From Plantago elongata (lineage: Eukaryota > Streptophyta > Magnoliopsida > Lamiales > Plantaginaceae), in the NCBI GenBank assembly GCA_036897095.1, contig JAYMSP010003051.1, positions 1 through 21,359 of the forward strand: a stretch of 21,359 bases of DNA, read 5' to 3'. The notes beneath the pieces were generated by a model that saw nothing but the letters and a program-made list of their open reading frames with translations, was not told where the DNA came from and did not search any database. The first letter of the stretch is position 1; every line of letters begins with the position of its first letter. This document shows, in pieces, positions 11,135-21,359 of the stretch. Position numbers and translations under genes: made by a program.

Positions 11135-11327
11135 TACTCCCTTCAGTCCCAAAATAAATATTTGTATTCCTTTTATATTCGTCCTACTATAAATATCATA
11201 TTTTTAATTTCTCATAACATTTTTAACTTATTTAGACTCCATGTACACTTATCCCAAACATTTTCCACTGCATATTAAACTTCATGTCCAAAATCAAATG
11301 AACATTTATTCTGGAACAAAGGGAGTA
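11135..11327. mobile_element. Stowaway-like MITE (Tc1/mariner type), 189 bp
   Basis: The left end CTCCCTTCAGTCCCAAAATA (from 11137) and the inverted right end CTCCCTTTGTTCCAGAATAA (ending 11325) are clear Stowaway-type terminal repeats. TA dinucleotides flank both sides (11135-11136 and 11326-11327). There is no coding capacity; an open frame across it on the minus strand is chance. Confidence 0.85.
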
Positions 11328-12517
11328 TAAACGATGATTAGAAATTAATATAATATTTGATCCAAAAAAAATCTCATTTGTGATTCTGTCATATCTTATC
11401 ATGTATAATGTTTCTATAGAATAAATCATGAAATGGACTCTTCAATCAACGTGTAGTTATTTTTATTTTATCGTAAAAAGTTTTAGACCTGTAAAAAGTT
11501 TGATTAAAAAATATAATAGAAAGGTATTATAGTATATGACAAGAAAATTTGGAAAATGTTATTTGTACCAAACATTGTATTTCAATTCCAACTACCATAT
11601 CTATTAAATGATACCAAACATGATATTTGTACTGAAATACCAATTGAATTACCATAATAGTTTTTTTCCGGGCCTAAATACTATGAATTTGTGAATAGAA
11701 AATGAATTTGTGAATAGCAAATATCATATTCAAACCAAACGGTCTCTTAAAGAAATGAGGTCTAAATAATCAGATTATGTGTATCTCATCTACTCCATCA
11801 TTATACATTAAATTGACACATAATTTTAATTGAAAAGTAATACTATGATATTAAAAAGTTATTAAAGAAAATTTTAACAGCTAAAAAAGTTGACACATAG
11901 TACTATGACACATAATTTTAACAGTTAAAATGTATGATTTATATGTAAAGTTTAAATTATTTATTATTTATTAGGAGTAGGACAGATTTATTTTTGAATA
12001 ACCTATGAATTTTATAGAATAATAAAGATGGAAAATACATAAAATTTTACTGTCAGGAATAAACATTTGCCTAGCATACCAAGTGAATTCGGCAAAAATA
12101 ATCCATAATTTTACAAATAGAATACAAATAACAAATAATTGTATATAGGTAGTAGCACTTTTGCGTTCAAGATTTGACTCCAGCGATCTAGAATACTATA
12201 AGACTTGCTCAATAAGATAAACCAACCAAAAGGCCAGAAATCAAAAAGGAAATTTTGCACATTCAGTCCACATTCGAGCTGAATGTGGTTCACATGCCAA
12301 AGGAGCGTGCATCAGTTTATAAATATTACAAGAATGGCTTTGCCTAAAGAAGTACTAGAGGTAGAGTTGATAATTTAGCAAATCACACAACAATACGAAT
12401 TAGGATACATACAACAAACTATAGTATATATTTACTTAGATTAGCATTGGTGGACTCATGCCAAACCTAAACTCCTGCGCAGTCTCACTCTTAGATATCT
12501 TTTGTCTTCTATCCTTC
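11328..12517. other. AT-rich intergenic stretch downstream of CAP-D2
   Basis: No gene seen. It contains a 19-bp tandem duplication (11683-11701 and 11702-11720, one mismatch, unit starting atgaatttgtg) and two copies of gacacataattttaa near 11815 and 11909. The part nearest 12517 should be the CAP-D2 3' UTR. Confidence 0.5.
11683..11720. repeat. 19-bp direct tandem duplication
   Basis: Two adjacent 19-bp units beginning atgaatttgtgaatag, differing at one base, followed by a motif (aaaccaaacggtctctt) resembling the end of a degraded MITE. Confidence 0.7.
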
Positions 12518-15500
12518 TTATCTGCAGTTACACAGATAACCAAATGCATTGTCATGGAACGAAATGACATGTATACTTTCATGAACCATGTACTATAATA
12601 TAATAACACCACATTCTGAAAATGATTTTTATCAAGAAATCAGAAATTGGGAGGTGAAAATGTATGCCAATGACCTAAGCACTAAATCCGTATATTAGCA
12701 GTGGAGCCATGAATTAAATTTTATGAGGCCTCAAGATGCTATATGCATACATACTAGGACAAGGGTAAAGTAATCTGAAAACAAAAGGGTGAAAGTCACG
12801 AACAGAAACTTGTGCAATAGAGAGGCCCTAGTTCAGCATAGTGCATGAGAGACCCTATTTGATTGCATTAATAAATATGATCCAGACCAATATATTCATA
12901 CTTGAAGTGAAATTACTAAATGACCTCAATGAGTTTGTTCGTGCATGAATGGAGTTTAAGAGGTGCACAAAAAAACAAAAAACAAAAAAAAGAAGAAAGA
13001 CCTTTGTCTGGATCTTGTAGATCTTCTAGTGTTACTGCTGGTGGGAGGATCAGCATTTTTTGTTTTTCCTTGGCCTTGCTTCAACTCAGATTTCAAGGAA
13101 CCTGCAAGTATGAACATTGTAATAGCAATAATATAACATATAGATATGTACTCAAGCAGCAGCATTGCAAGCTAGAGAACCTCTTGGAAGAGCTTGAGCT
13201 GATTGAACTTCATCTTCATTGGATTCCAACCCTGTAACCTTACTACAAGCATGTGAATGTGTCTCCGATTCAGTGGCATTTGATTCAATCCCCATTACTT
13301 CACTAGAAGCATGTGAACGCATATTTGATTCAGTAATACTCGACTCTGGGCTAATAGTTCTACTTTCATCCATTGACCCATCACTTGCTTCGCCATCTGT
13401 GTCAATTTGATGATGAAATTGCTATTAACTTCAATTGAGACGGTAAAGAAAAGAGTTACGAGGACGTGACAAGCATATTATATGCAAGAAGGCAAATTTA
13501 AAGCGGAAAAATACTGAAATTGAATAATGAGAATGACTTGCACCACCTACCTTCAGTTATTTCAGATTCTCCTCCTTCCTCTGCATCTTGCGTTGGCCCC
13601 ATAAAGCTTCCTAAAGAATCAACCTTTTGTTGATGTGCTTGAGCATTCTTTTCAGTAAGTTGTTGCTCCTTCTTTTCCTGATGGAATCTATCCACCTTTT
13701 CTTCAAACTCTTCAATGGCAGATTTTAATTCTGGCTTAGCAGATTTCTTTACCTGAAAGTATATGGCAAAGAACTCAGAAATTATTAGTGTTGTTCCTCA
13801 GAAGGATGGAGCCGTGGACAATATATAGCAAAGAGCTAAATATTGCTATACCTTATTAATGATTGTTTTGAAATGTTCCAGGACAATGTCCTCTGATAAG
13901 ACATGCTCATACACCTTAAATGATTCTATAAGCTTCTTCATACTCTTCTCAGTATATGCAAGCTGAGAGAGACAATATGAAATATACTCCCACTGGCGGA
14001 TATCTGAAGAAAAGCTCCATGTAAACAAAATAATAAGCAAGTGTTTAATTTTCTAGTTAAAATGTGCTATTGGCAAATGGCAATCATATAAGAACCACAC
14101 TTGGTAACAAAACTTACAGGAAGTAAGTGAGTCCTACTTAAAAGAACATAACCAAAAAAATTAAAATTAAAACTTATAATCCACTTGACGACTTGAAGAT
14201 GTCTAGCAAGCATAAATTATCACAGGTTGAGTTATGTAATTTAAAATGGATTTATGCAGTTGATCCAAAGAATCCAGAATAGGAAACTAGAATTTGCATA
14301 ACAGGTATAATGAGAAATTTTCAACCAAACTCACGATGGGAACATGGGTCTATAGTTCTATACACCTAGTAGATGGGGCACCATGTACCATAATTTAATT
14401 AACAGGCCAGAATTAATAGGTGGAGATGAACTCCATATGGAGAGTTGCACTCTATTGGAGTACTAACAAAATATCCCATAGTGCATACACTACTTGAAGA
14501 AAATTAACGCTTTGTCACCATACCTGAGACACCAGTAAACCTATTACATAATTTTTCAACGAGGGATTCCATTTGTTTATCCTGTGAAAACAAAGTCGGC
14601 AAGTTAAAACGAATGATACATAGGAGAAATGTAATAATAAGAAATCAAGAAGCACCTTCTTGATGGAACCAATTAGAAACTGCATGATGTTGCAAAAAGA
14701 TTCTCTCTTCAAATCCTGGCAGGACAATTTTCCAAGAATATCTGGAAGTAGATTATATACAGGATTGTTGCCTACAGTGGAAGTCCAGCCCTTTGAGTTA
14801 ATTTCTGTTTTCCAACATAAATAAATGGATGGTTCAACACTATTAAAAAATTACCTTTCTTGGATAGCTCGTGGAAGAACAGTTTAGCTAGGTTTGAAAT
14901 CCTGTCCTCTTCGTCTTCTAATCTCATAGCCATTTCATTTATATAGCCTTTCACCTAAACATTTAGAAATCATTAAGGAGATGTCAAAGTAACAGGAAAA
15001 CAATAAGGGAAGGTCAGCGAGCCACTCAAACCTTCATCATGTCATTTAAGATGAGATGAGAAAGAACCAACACAGCATTCTTCCGGACGGAGATAGAGTT
15101 ATCTCGAAGACGTGCATACATGTTTTCTGTCCAAGGCTCCAATAGGTTAGGAAAGCGAACTGCCAGATCCCCAAGAGCTATAGTGCAATTGGAACGAACT
15201 GTTTCTGACAGAGCGTTCTCCACAACAGTGAAAAGCAGTTGGAGATTTGCCTCACTGAGAAGCAACAAGACAAGAAAGCAAAATTTGTTAACCCAAAACT
15301 GTATTAAGATAGACATATTCACAGCACATGCACAATATGTTGTATTACCAGAACTCAGCATCAATGATCATAAAACGGCACAAAGTATGCATTGCAGATG
15401 CCTGAAGTTCAGGATACTGCAAACGAACGGAAGTCAATTCAGATAAGCGAATGGTTGGCAGTAAAATATTAGATTGCTAGAACAATACTCTAATTATCAG

Positions 15501-18500
15501 GAATACACCTAATCACATTCGGATGACAAATGTGCAGTCCAAACAATTTCTGCAAATCAGGAGAATTTCATGTCACTGTGCCTAAAACTACTTATCCACC
15601 CCTTTCTAAAAAATAACCTTGAGTTACTGGAAAATAAGATAAAAGATAAATAAAAATAATATTATTATTTAAAAGCAATCTTAAGGTGCTATAGACTTCC
15701 AGAAACATGGACATTCTGCATCTCCATCAGGCCAGATACTTGAAAATAAATCAGAAACAGATCGTATGTAGCATAATTCAAAGAAGATCAGTATATATCA
15801 CCTTTTGCATTAAACTGAAATTTCTGCATAACTTGGACAAGAACGGAGCACAGTGCCCTATCAAGTTCTTTCCACTGATACCACCAGAGATAATTTCTTT
15901 CTCGGCTCTTTCGGCAAGGGAATCAAGCAATGCATCATCAGAGGCAGCAAGACCCAACTCTGCATTGATTCCAGTTTCCTGCTATATACAGGTCAGGAAC
16001 GTACATGAACATTAATACAACTGGTTTACATAATGCTGTAGCATAGTCATCATATGGAAACAATGAAGTCCGGCAACTATTACCTTTCCTGAGTCCGGTA
16101 TTGTATCTGCCTCAATACTCTTCTCCTCGGTAGCTTCTTTCTCTTTCTTGGCTTTTGCTTTCAATATCTTCCGTATGCAGGATTCAATATAGACTAATTG
16201 GTTCATAGAAATGTTACCAACGACAAACAGATATCTGCTAAGTTTCCCAACTTGAACAGTTGTAAGGACATTTAAACTTTCATTATCCATTTCCGTTTCC
16301 AACTGACTTCTTCCATCCAAATCAACAACAGATTTAAGACATCTTTTCACGATATCCACCGCTATTGTTTCAGGAGTAGGATGAATCGTATATAAAGCAG
16401 CTACGGCTCTATCAGCAGCGCCGTACCATATATTTTCTGGAAGTGAAAAGCCAGTAACTAAACCCTCCAATAAACCAATCACACGGTTTCCATTACTGGA
16501 CAACAACCTTTTCTTATCATCCTCAGATAACCTTTGCAAGGCAACGCATGCTGTCCTAGCAAGAAGAGGTTCCACTTTAGCCCAACGGCCAAATCCTATA
16601 TCTATAATGTCTTGTAGGTGAGAGCTGAGAACACCAGGAGAATATTTTGCTGCCATGCATAGGACAGACAAAGCACCACGGCTTTGCTCAGCAGTTGTTC
16701 CAGTTATATTAAAACAGAAGAAGTCCCAAAGTGCTGATAACTGGACAAGAAAATAAGTGCACAAGGAAAACAATTGGTATAGGAGCAGGAGTACAAAAGA
16801 AAATACATATAGACAAAACAATAGTTGTACTGCTTTAGATATTATCTGCTAACATCAACTATGCAACAGAAGATTGAGAGTTGCTTTAGCATATCGACCA
16901 TTAGACATTGTAATTCTAAAACTCATGTCTATAAATCGAAGGAAGGTGACTTCTGACATTTAAGATGCCAATCATGAAAAGATGTCTTATTGAGCAAAAT
17001 AATGTTCTCATTTCACAGAGAAAAGTATTCACGATCATAAGGTAAATAAAATTTGTAAATCTCTGTGCCGTCAAGGCAATCACTTTGTAACCAAAATACA
17101 GCAAATTTTTATACTTATATAGCCAGTCAAATAACAGATAAACTTTTTGCATGTACATTGAGAAGGAAGGAGCTCACCATTCCCCCGGTTATGTCACCTT
17201 TGGATACCAGGGCTCCAAGAATAGACTCCAAAGCTGCTAGATCACCAATATTTGAATGTATGGCAAGGTTCAAAAGATTCCTTGCAGTTTCTACTGGATT
17301 CTTCCGTAGATAAATTGTGATAAAAGCATTTTCAACAGCCTCATAAATGGATTTATCTTCGGAAAATACCTGGTGAAATCCAGGAAAAAGAAATATATGA
17401 TGATATGTTTATAAGGAAAGATGACAAGATGTATTTTGATTTTAGAAGTCAAGTGTATACAAGCATTACCAAAGGGAGCATTTTGCGCAGGCAGGCTTCT
17501 GACTCATCAATCTGGAATTGTCTGCATCTCATCAATAAAAGAATAGTATTCTCCACATCACTTGAAGAAGATGATGCCATTAATTGAACTAGTGTCGGCA
17601 TTGTGTCAGACATGCACTTTGAAAATCTCAGCCCTGCTTCAAGTGAAGCAACCAGAGTTCGGGTTTGTTCGACATTTCCAACATCTGGCACAGTACTATC
17701 CACCTGGACTGACCCATCTGTTTCATGAGGTAAACAGCTATCCGTCATACTATCCTGATCCTTAGCATTCTCATCAAGTTCTTCATTTGTAACTGTACTT
17801 TCTTCACGAGATACTTCAGTATCTGAAGGCAGCTCATCTGATTTTTTTACAGGAGATTTTGGTGTAAGTTCATCCAACTTCTTCTTATACTGTTCTAAGG
17901 TTGCCTCAAAAGAAGATGCTCGAAGTTGAGGTCCAAAAGGGTTGTGCTGCAACATCATGATAAGTAGATTAAGTGCAGATTTTCGGACCATTGCAGTTTT
18001 ATCTTCTAACCTCCCAGCAGCAACTTCAGCAACCTCATTCCACAAGCCAATTGAAACAGAATGCTCCTCACATAGTTCACCCCAAACCTGAAGAACCCGG
18101 CTCCTAGTATAAGCTGAGACATCACGACAGCGTTCCAACAGAATTTCCAACATGGCCTGTTTTGTACGGAGACGTATAGATTTTGAGCTGACTTCACCGT
18201 CAACATCAGTAAATGCCTTAGCAACTAGTTTTCCCAGCACTCCAACAAGAGCATTCCTTATCTTGTATGATTCTCCTCCAAAATGCGGGATCAGTAAGCC
18301 TATGTTTGTTGATATCAGTCTAGGCAGCCTGTCAGCTAACTCTATGAGAAATCTACCTACATTTTCAGCCCCAACAGTGTCTCTAACATAGTCTTTTGGA
18401 TTTGTCCGCCCAATTTCCCGAATGAGAGAAGTCGCCATTCTACCGTCAGAGTATTTCTTTTCTGCCCCGGCAACAGCATCAGCCAAGTGGGAGATGGCAA

Positions 18501-19833
18501 AGTCATGTTTATGGATTAGGTGCAAAATGGAAGCACAAGATTGAGATGTATAGTGGTACTTAGTAGCACAAGCTCCAATAATACGGCATATTGCATCCTT
18601 CGTGTCAGCATCTTTCAGCATGGACACGTTCTCACACATAAAAAATGCATTTCTACACCAGGCATATATTTCAAATCAGAAATCATCTAGTGCTACTTCG
18701 GCAAATTGACATAAAAAAAATATGTTTAGACTTACTTCACAAGGAAGGATACATAATTTTCATCAGGATCAGACGAACCAAAAAGCAAGAACAGGTTGAT
18801 ATCCAATGAATTAGCAATTAATGTCAAAATCCTTGCTCTCTGGGGCTCCCAATTCCATGAGTTTACAGGTTTCTTCTTCCTAGTACTTGCCGCCACCTAG
18901 ACAATTAGCATCACACATTATTGCTACTCCGGTTCACCAAAAGATGAAAATAGAACTACAAATACAATGCTCAGTTCTATATAAAATAAGGCAAACACTC
19001 GTATTAGACAGTCTAACATTTGAAGACACCTTATACATAAAAAAGATAGGCATACTACACCTAATTTGCATTTACACCTTAATAAGAACCATATTACCTC
19101 CCATCCCAAGTGTTTGCCACATTTACCTTAATTTCCATCCGCCTAAACTCTAGAGAATCGAACAAAAGTACATCTCATAACATAAGCACGAATAACTAAT
19201 CCATATTTAGCTAATTGCAACAACTATAATTCAAATACTCAGAAGTAGACAAGTATACAAGCAAATAACACAAAACTAGGCGAGCATAAGCAACGTTCAT
19301 TACTTTAACGGTATTATTAACAGAAATCAACTCAGCCTCCTCGATGAGCACAATATGAACCAGGAAAAACGAGTAAATCTTAATGGCATTCCGGTACGAC
19401 GCCAAACGGTCACAGGTAGAATCCTCATCCCTGGAACGAAGCAAGGAGTCAACATTTGGCAACAGGACACTCAAATTCGACCTCAACGACTCCACCAAAT
19501 CGAGTTTCCCTCTCGAACTGAGTTTGCTGAATCCTTTCACCAGCGAATACACCCGATCGAATATGTCCTGGTCCTCGATGCAGAACAGCTCCTTATCAGA
19601 CAAATCGAAGGAAACACCTGGTGTACGAAATAGCGTAAGAGAAGAATTGATTGGAGAATTGGGGAAAAGGTGTGAAGTGACAAACCTCTAATGAATTCGT
19701 CTAGCTCCGGTGGACGGAGAGTTGAGATTTGAGTTTGGTTCTGAACGGTGAGGTTAGGGTTTTCGCCGGTGTCGTTTTCGTCGTCGTGTTCGAGAGCAGT
19801 GAGAGTTTGGGGGAAGAGAAATGGTGGTGCCAT
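12518..19833 (-). CDS. CAP-D2: condensin complex subunit 1, CAP-D2 (about 17 exons)
   Basis: HEAT-repeat subunit of condensin I, acting on mitotic and meiotic chromosomes. Minus-strand exons: 19833-19686, 19617-19304, 18896-18736, 18652-17470, 17369-17178, 16740-16084, 15978-15802, 15416-15349, 15254-15032, 14954-14855, 14771-14656, 14581-14524, 14003-13852, 13752-13551, 13396-13181, 13101-13002, 12521-12518. All junctions are GT-AG and in frame, giving about 1356 residues, near the usual plant length. The start (MAPPFLFPQ) matches the family. The N-terminal Cnd1 region spans roughly 50-210. HEAT repeats fill 210-470. An acidic Ser/Thr-rich linker with TPKSPVKK at 471-478 runs to about 530. 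The conserved Cnd1 domain (LGDLAVRFPNLLEPWTENMY, LSHLILNDMMKVKGYI) lies near 960-1110. The tail is acidic and Ser-rich, then basic (TRRSTRSRQR). The last junction is uncertain: spliced to 12521, the final codon is completed and TAA follows at once; retention of that intron would run to a stop at 12956. Confidence 0.96.
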
Positions 19834-19842
19834 TGCAAATGT

Positions 19843-19872
19843 GTGTTGTGTGTGAGAGAGAAAGAGGGAAGT
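19843..19872 (-). promoter_or_regulatory. pyrimidine-rich leader (Y patch) before the CAP-D2 ATG
   Basis: The minus strand just upstream of the start codon is a CT-rich run (ccctctttctctctcacaca). Such Y patches are common in plant core promoters and 5' leaders. It lies on the coding side of the E2F site. Confidence 0.4.
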
Positions 19873-19931
19873 GAGATTTCAAAGAGTTGTTCCAACTTTC
19901 AAATCGAAATGCGAAAATCTGAAGTGTAAGA

Positions 19932-19939
19932 GCGGGAAA
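19932..19939 (-). promoter_or_regulatory. consensus E2F binding site in the CAP-D2 promoter
   Basis: The minus strand reads TTTCCCGC, an exact match to the plant E2F/DP consensus TTTSSCGC, about 100 bp upstream of the CAP-D2 ATG in otherwise AT-rich DNA. Condensin subunits are expressed in dividing cells, so cell-cycle control by E2F is a reasonable inference. Binding itself is not shown. Confidence 0.6.
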
Positions 19940-20051
19940 AGATAATGTGAGAGAGGCTACAGTATTTGGATTTGAAGGAAAACTCAATTCCATTTGAGTA
20001 TTTATGTAAAAGAACTAAATTGGAATAATCTCATTTGAATTCGGTTCAGAC

Positions 20052-20282
20052 GGTATTTTCTTCAATTGAAATTTATTAAATTAAATAAAATTACACTGAA
20101 TTGGACTTAATTGAATTGAACTAAACTAAACTGAACTGAAGCAAGATTTAAATTATAACTAAACCGAGTTGAACTGAACTGAAGCAAGGTTTAAATTATA
20201 ACTAAATCGAGCTGAACTGAACTGGATTGAACTGAACTGGACTGCACTGAAGTAATTTTCAGTTGAAAAGAACACAGCCTTA
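20052..20282. mobile_element. larger Tourist-like MITE related to the 10306-10434 copy
   Basis: The right end (to 20279), read on the minus strand, is GGCTGTGTTCTTTTCAACTG, nearly identical to the end of the element at 10309, and is followed by TTA. The left end is decayed (ggtattttcttcaattgaaa from 20052) and has no matching duplication. The body is rich in gaactgaact words and contains a 43-bp tandem duplication at 20131-20216. It lies about 220 bp upstream of the CAP-D2 ATG. Confidence 0.7.
20131..20216. repeat. 43-bp tandem duplication inside the MITE
   Basis: Units at 20131-20173 and 20174-20216 each begin ctgaactgaagcaag and share the tttaaattataactaaa core with only a few substitutions. 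A partial third unit starts at 20217. Confidence 0.85.
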
Positions 20283-20640
20283 CTTGTATCAGAGAGATTA
20301 TTTATTTTACACAGGCACACTTAACTATTACTTTTCATTATTATTTTAATTACTGCCTCATTTTTTTTTAAATTTATCATACACGATATTACAACTAATT
20401 TTATTCAACATTAACAAAGAATTGCTATTAAACAAAAATAGTAAATAACTTTAAAAAAATTATAAATTTGATTATAAGCTTACAATTGCTCTTAAACTTA
20501 ATATACTTTTAAAATAAAATAATACTACATCTTCATAACAAACAATAATAAATTTTAAATGAAAATTATATGCTTAAAATACCATTAATTGCATAATGGA
20601 TTTTCATGTAGTCCATATGCATAATAAAATCTATATTTTT
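20283..20640. other. AT-rich intergenic stretch, no feature seen
   Basis: Mostly A/T-rich sequence with no coding frame or repeat ends that I can support. Confidence 0.6.
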
Positions 20641-20783
20641 GTGTCTGTTCGCGAACCGTTCAAACACTCGATAAAGAATAAAAGTGTTCATTGTTCTGTT
20701 CGAAATAAACCGAACACGAATTAAATGTTGACCGAACTTTTTCACGAACATTTCGTGAACGTTCGATTCGTTTGCCACCCCTG
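20641..20783 (-). mobile_element. hAT-like terminal remnant
   Basis: The minus strand from 20783 begins CAGGGGTGGCAAACGAATCG and continues with several short GTTCG/CGAAC palindromes (cgttcacgaa, tgttcgtgaa, gttcgcgaac). CAGGGG-type termini followed by GTTCG-rich subterminal DNA are typical of non-autonomous plant hAT elements. No matching opposite end lies to the left, so only one end survives or has stayed recognisable. Confidence 0.45.
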
Positions 20784-20909
20784 TGCGGGACCATTTCAAA
20801 ATGATTTTATTGGTTCCATTTATGTCAAACTTATTCACCAGATTTGAAAAGGTTTCAATACATAACACAAAAAAAAGAAAAAGACTAATTAAGTGTGCCA
20901 CCTGGATGT

Positions 20910-20929
20910 CAGGGGCAGAGTTAGGATTC
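20910..20929 (+). repeat. second hAT-like terminus, weak
   Basis: CAGGGGCAGAGTTAGGATTC resembles the common plant repeat end CAGGGGCGGAGCTAGGATT. It faces right, away from the terminus at 20783. No partner end was found before the window edge. Confidence 0.3.
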
Positions 20930-21359
20930 AAAATTACATGTGTCCAATTAAATTATCGATGATTCTTTTATTGTTGAAGGGTTTGACCACATGTTTTGTT
21001 TATCTATAATGTATGCCTTTTCCAAATTCAATTTCCTTCTAACCTTGTTCTTCATTTACAAGTGTAAGGAGTGAAGAATTTCTTGCATAACAAGAATATT
21101 ACCTTGAATGCTTCAGCTTTTGATAAAACTTGATTTACATAGAGATATAGTGGTTGTTTGTTATAGAATCGGAGTTTAATCCGTTTGAATGGATGAATAG
21201 TGATCAAATTGTAGTAGGATTGTTAAAATTAGTGTTTGATATAGAATTGTAATTGGATAGGGTATTGTAGGTTTATTATATAGGTTGTGTAAGAGATAAA
21301 TGATTGGTGTAAGTATGATGTGATTGGTATTGGGATTTGATAAAATATGTATGAATATT
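20930..21359. other. intergenic stretch to the window end, no gene seen
   Basis: No supportable coding sequence. From about 21148 the DNA becomes G/T-rich on the plus strand (ggttgtttgttatag, then repeated gattgg and ttgta words), suggesting the start of another MITE-like repeat that runs off the window. Confidence 0.4.

Noticed and set aside
11791..11972. Second Stowaway-like element (TACTCC...GGAGTA)
   Set aside because: Only the outer six bases match; the next 20 bases of the two ends do not pair beyond what AT-rich DNA gives by chance.
12440..12521. Lys-rich open frame after the last CAP-D2 acceptor (DKKDRRQK...)
   Set aside because: It looks like a plausible basic tail, but reaching that frame needs a phase-1 donor and the only usable upstream donor at 13002 is phase 2, which gives an immediate stop.
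15120..15446. Plus-strand 108-codon frame
   Set aside because: Antisense shadow of CAP-D2 exons 8 and 9; no family resemblance and it crosses introns.
16012..16821. Single 269-codon minus-strand gene
   Set aside because: It is CAP-D2 exon 6 (16740-16084) with intron sequence added at both ends, not a separate gene.
19754..19993. Upstream ATG frame overlapping the CAP-D2 start (79 codons)
   Set aside because: It begins close to the AT-rich cataaata motif that would serve as TATA box, so its ATG is probably not in the transcript. Its composition is ordinary leader sequence and the CAP-D2 frame starts with a family-conserved N-terminus.
20566..20931. 121-codon minus-strand frame
   Set aside because: It runs through the hAT-like remnant and AT-rich DNA, has no recognisable domain and begins from no supported promoter.
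1..21359. tRNA, rRNA, CRISPR or bacterial-type operon
   Set aside because: No T-loop GTTCGAAT-type motif in a cloverleaf context, no regularly spaced repeats and no closely packed ORFs were seen on reading both strands.

Overview
This window is plant nuclear DNA, almost certainly from a eudicot. The evidence is intron-rich genes with GT-AG introns and AT-rich introns, a chloroplast-type cystathionine beta-lyase, a plant-type condensin subunit, and several classes of plant transposon debris. I cannot name the family or species from sequence alone. No bacterial operon, CRISPR array, phage or tRNA/rRNA gene is visible.

Two intact genes dominate, both on the minus strand. Positions 2317-8420 encode cystathionine beta-lyase (CBL, methionine biosynthesis, plastid) in 13 exons. 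My splice model gives 464 residues, and all known active-site residues fall at the family's positions. Positions 12518-19833 encode condensin complex subunit 1 (CAP-D2, a HEAT-repeat subunit of condensin I) in about 17 exons and about 1356 residues. Only the last few codons are uncertain. In Arabidopsis the same two genes are neighbours (from memory, At3g57050 and At3g57060), so this is a conserved gene pair. No functional link between them is known to me; they share a neighbourhood, not a pathway.

The rest is mostly repeats. Positions 1-1860 hold a decayed antisense Ty1/copia fragment (RT and RNase H, several stops and one clear frameshift). Just beyond it, at 1971-2132, a plus-strand open stretch behind a good 3' splice site looks like the last exon of an unidentified gene that converges on CBL. 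The roughly 4 kb between CBL and CAP-D2 contains GC-rich hAT-like debris, a broken LINE-type zinc-binding (zf-RVT) domain, a 123-bp Tourist-like MITE with TAA duplications, a 189-bp Stowaway-like MITE with TA duplications, and otherwise featureless AT-rich DNA. A longer relative of the Tourist-like element, with an internal 43-bp tandem duplication, lies upstream of CAP-D2, followed by two short hAT-like terminal remnants.

Regulation: CAP-D2 has a consensus E2F site about 100 bp upstream of its ATG, fitting a cell-cycle gene. CBL has a plausible TATA box about 120 bp upstream of its ATG. I found nothing that amounts to an undescribed system. The most useful leads are the orphan exon, the MITE pair flanking CAP-D2, the E2F site, and the unusual CAP-D2 terminal splice.
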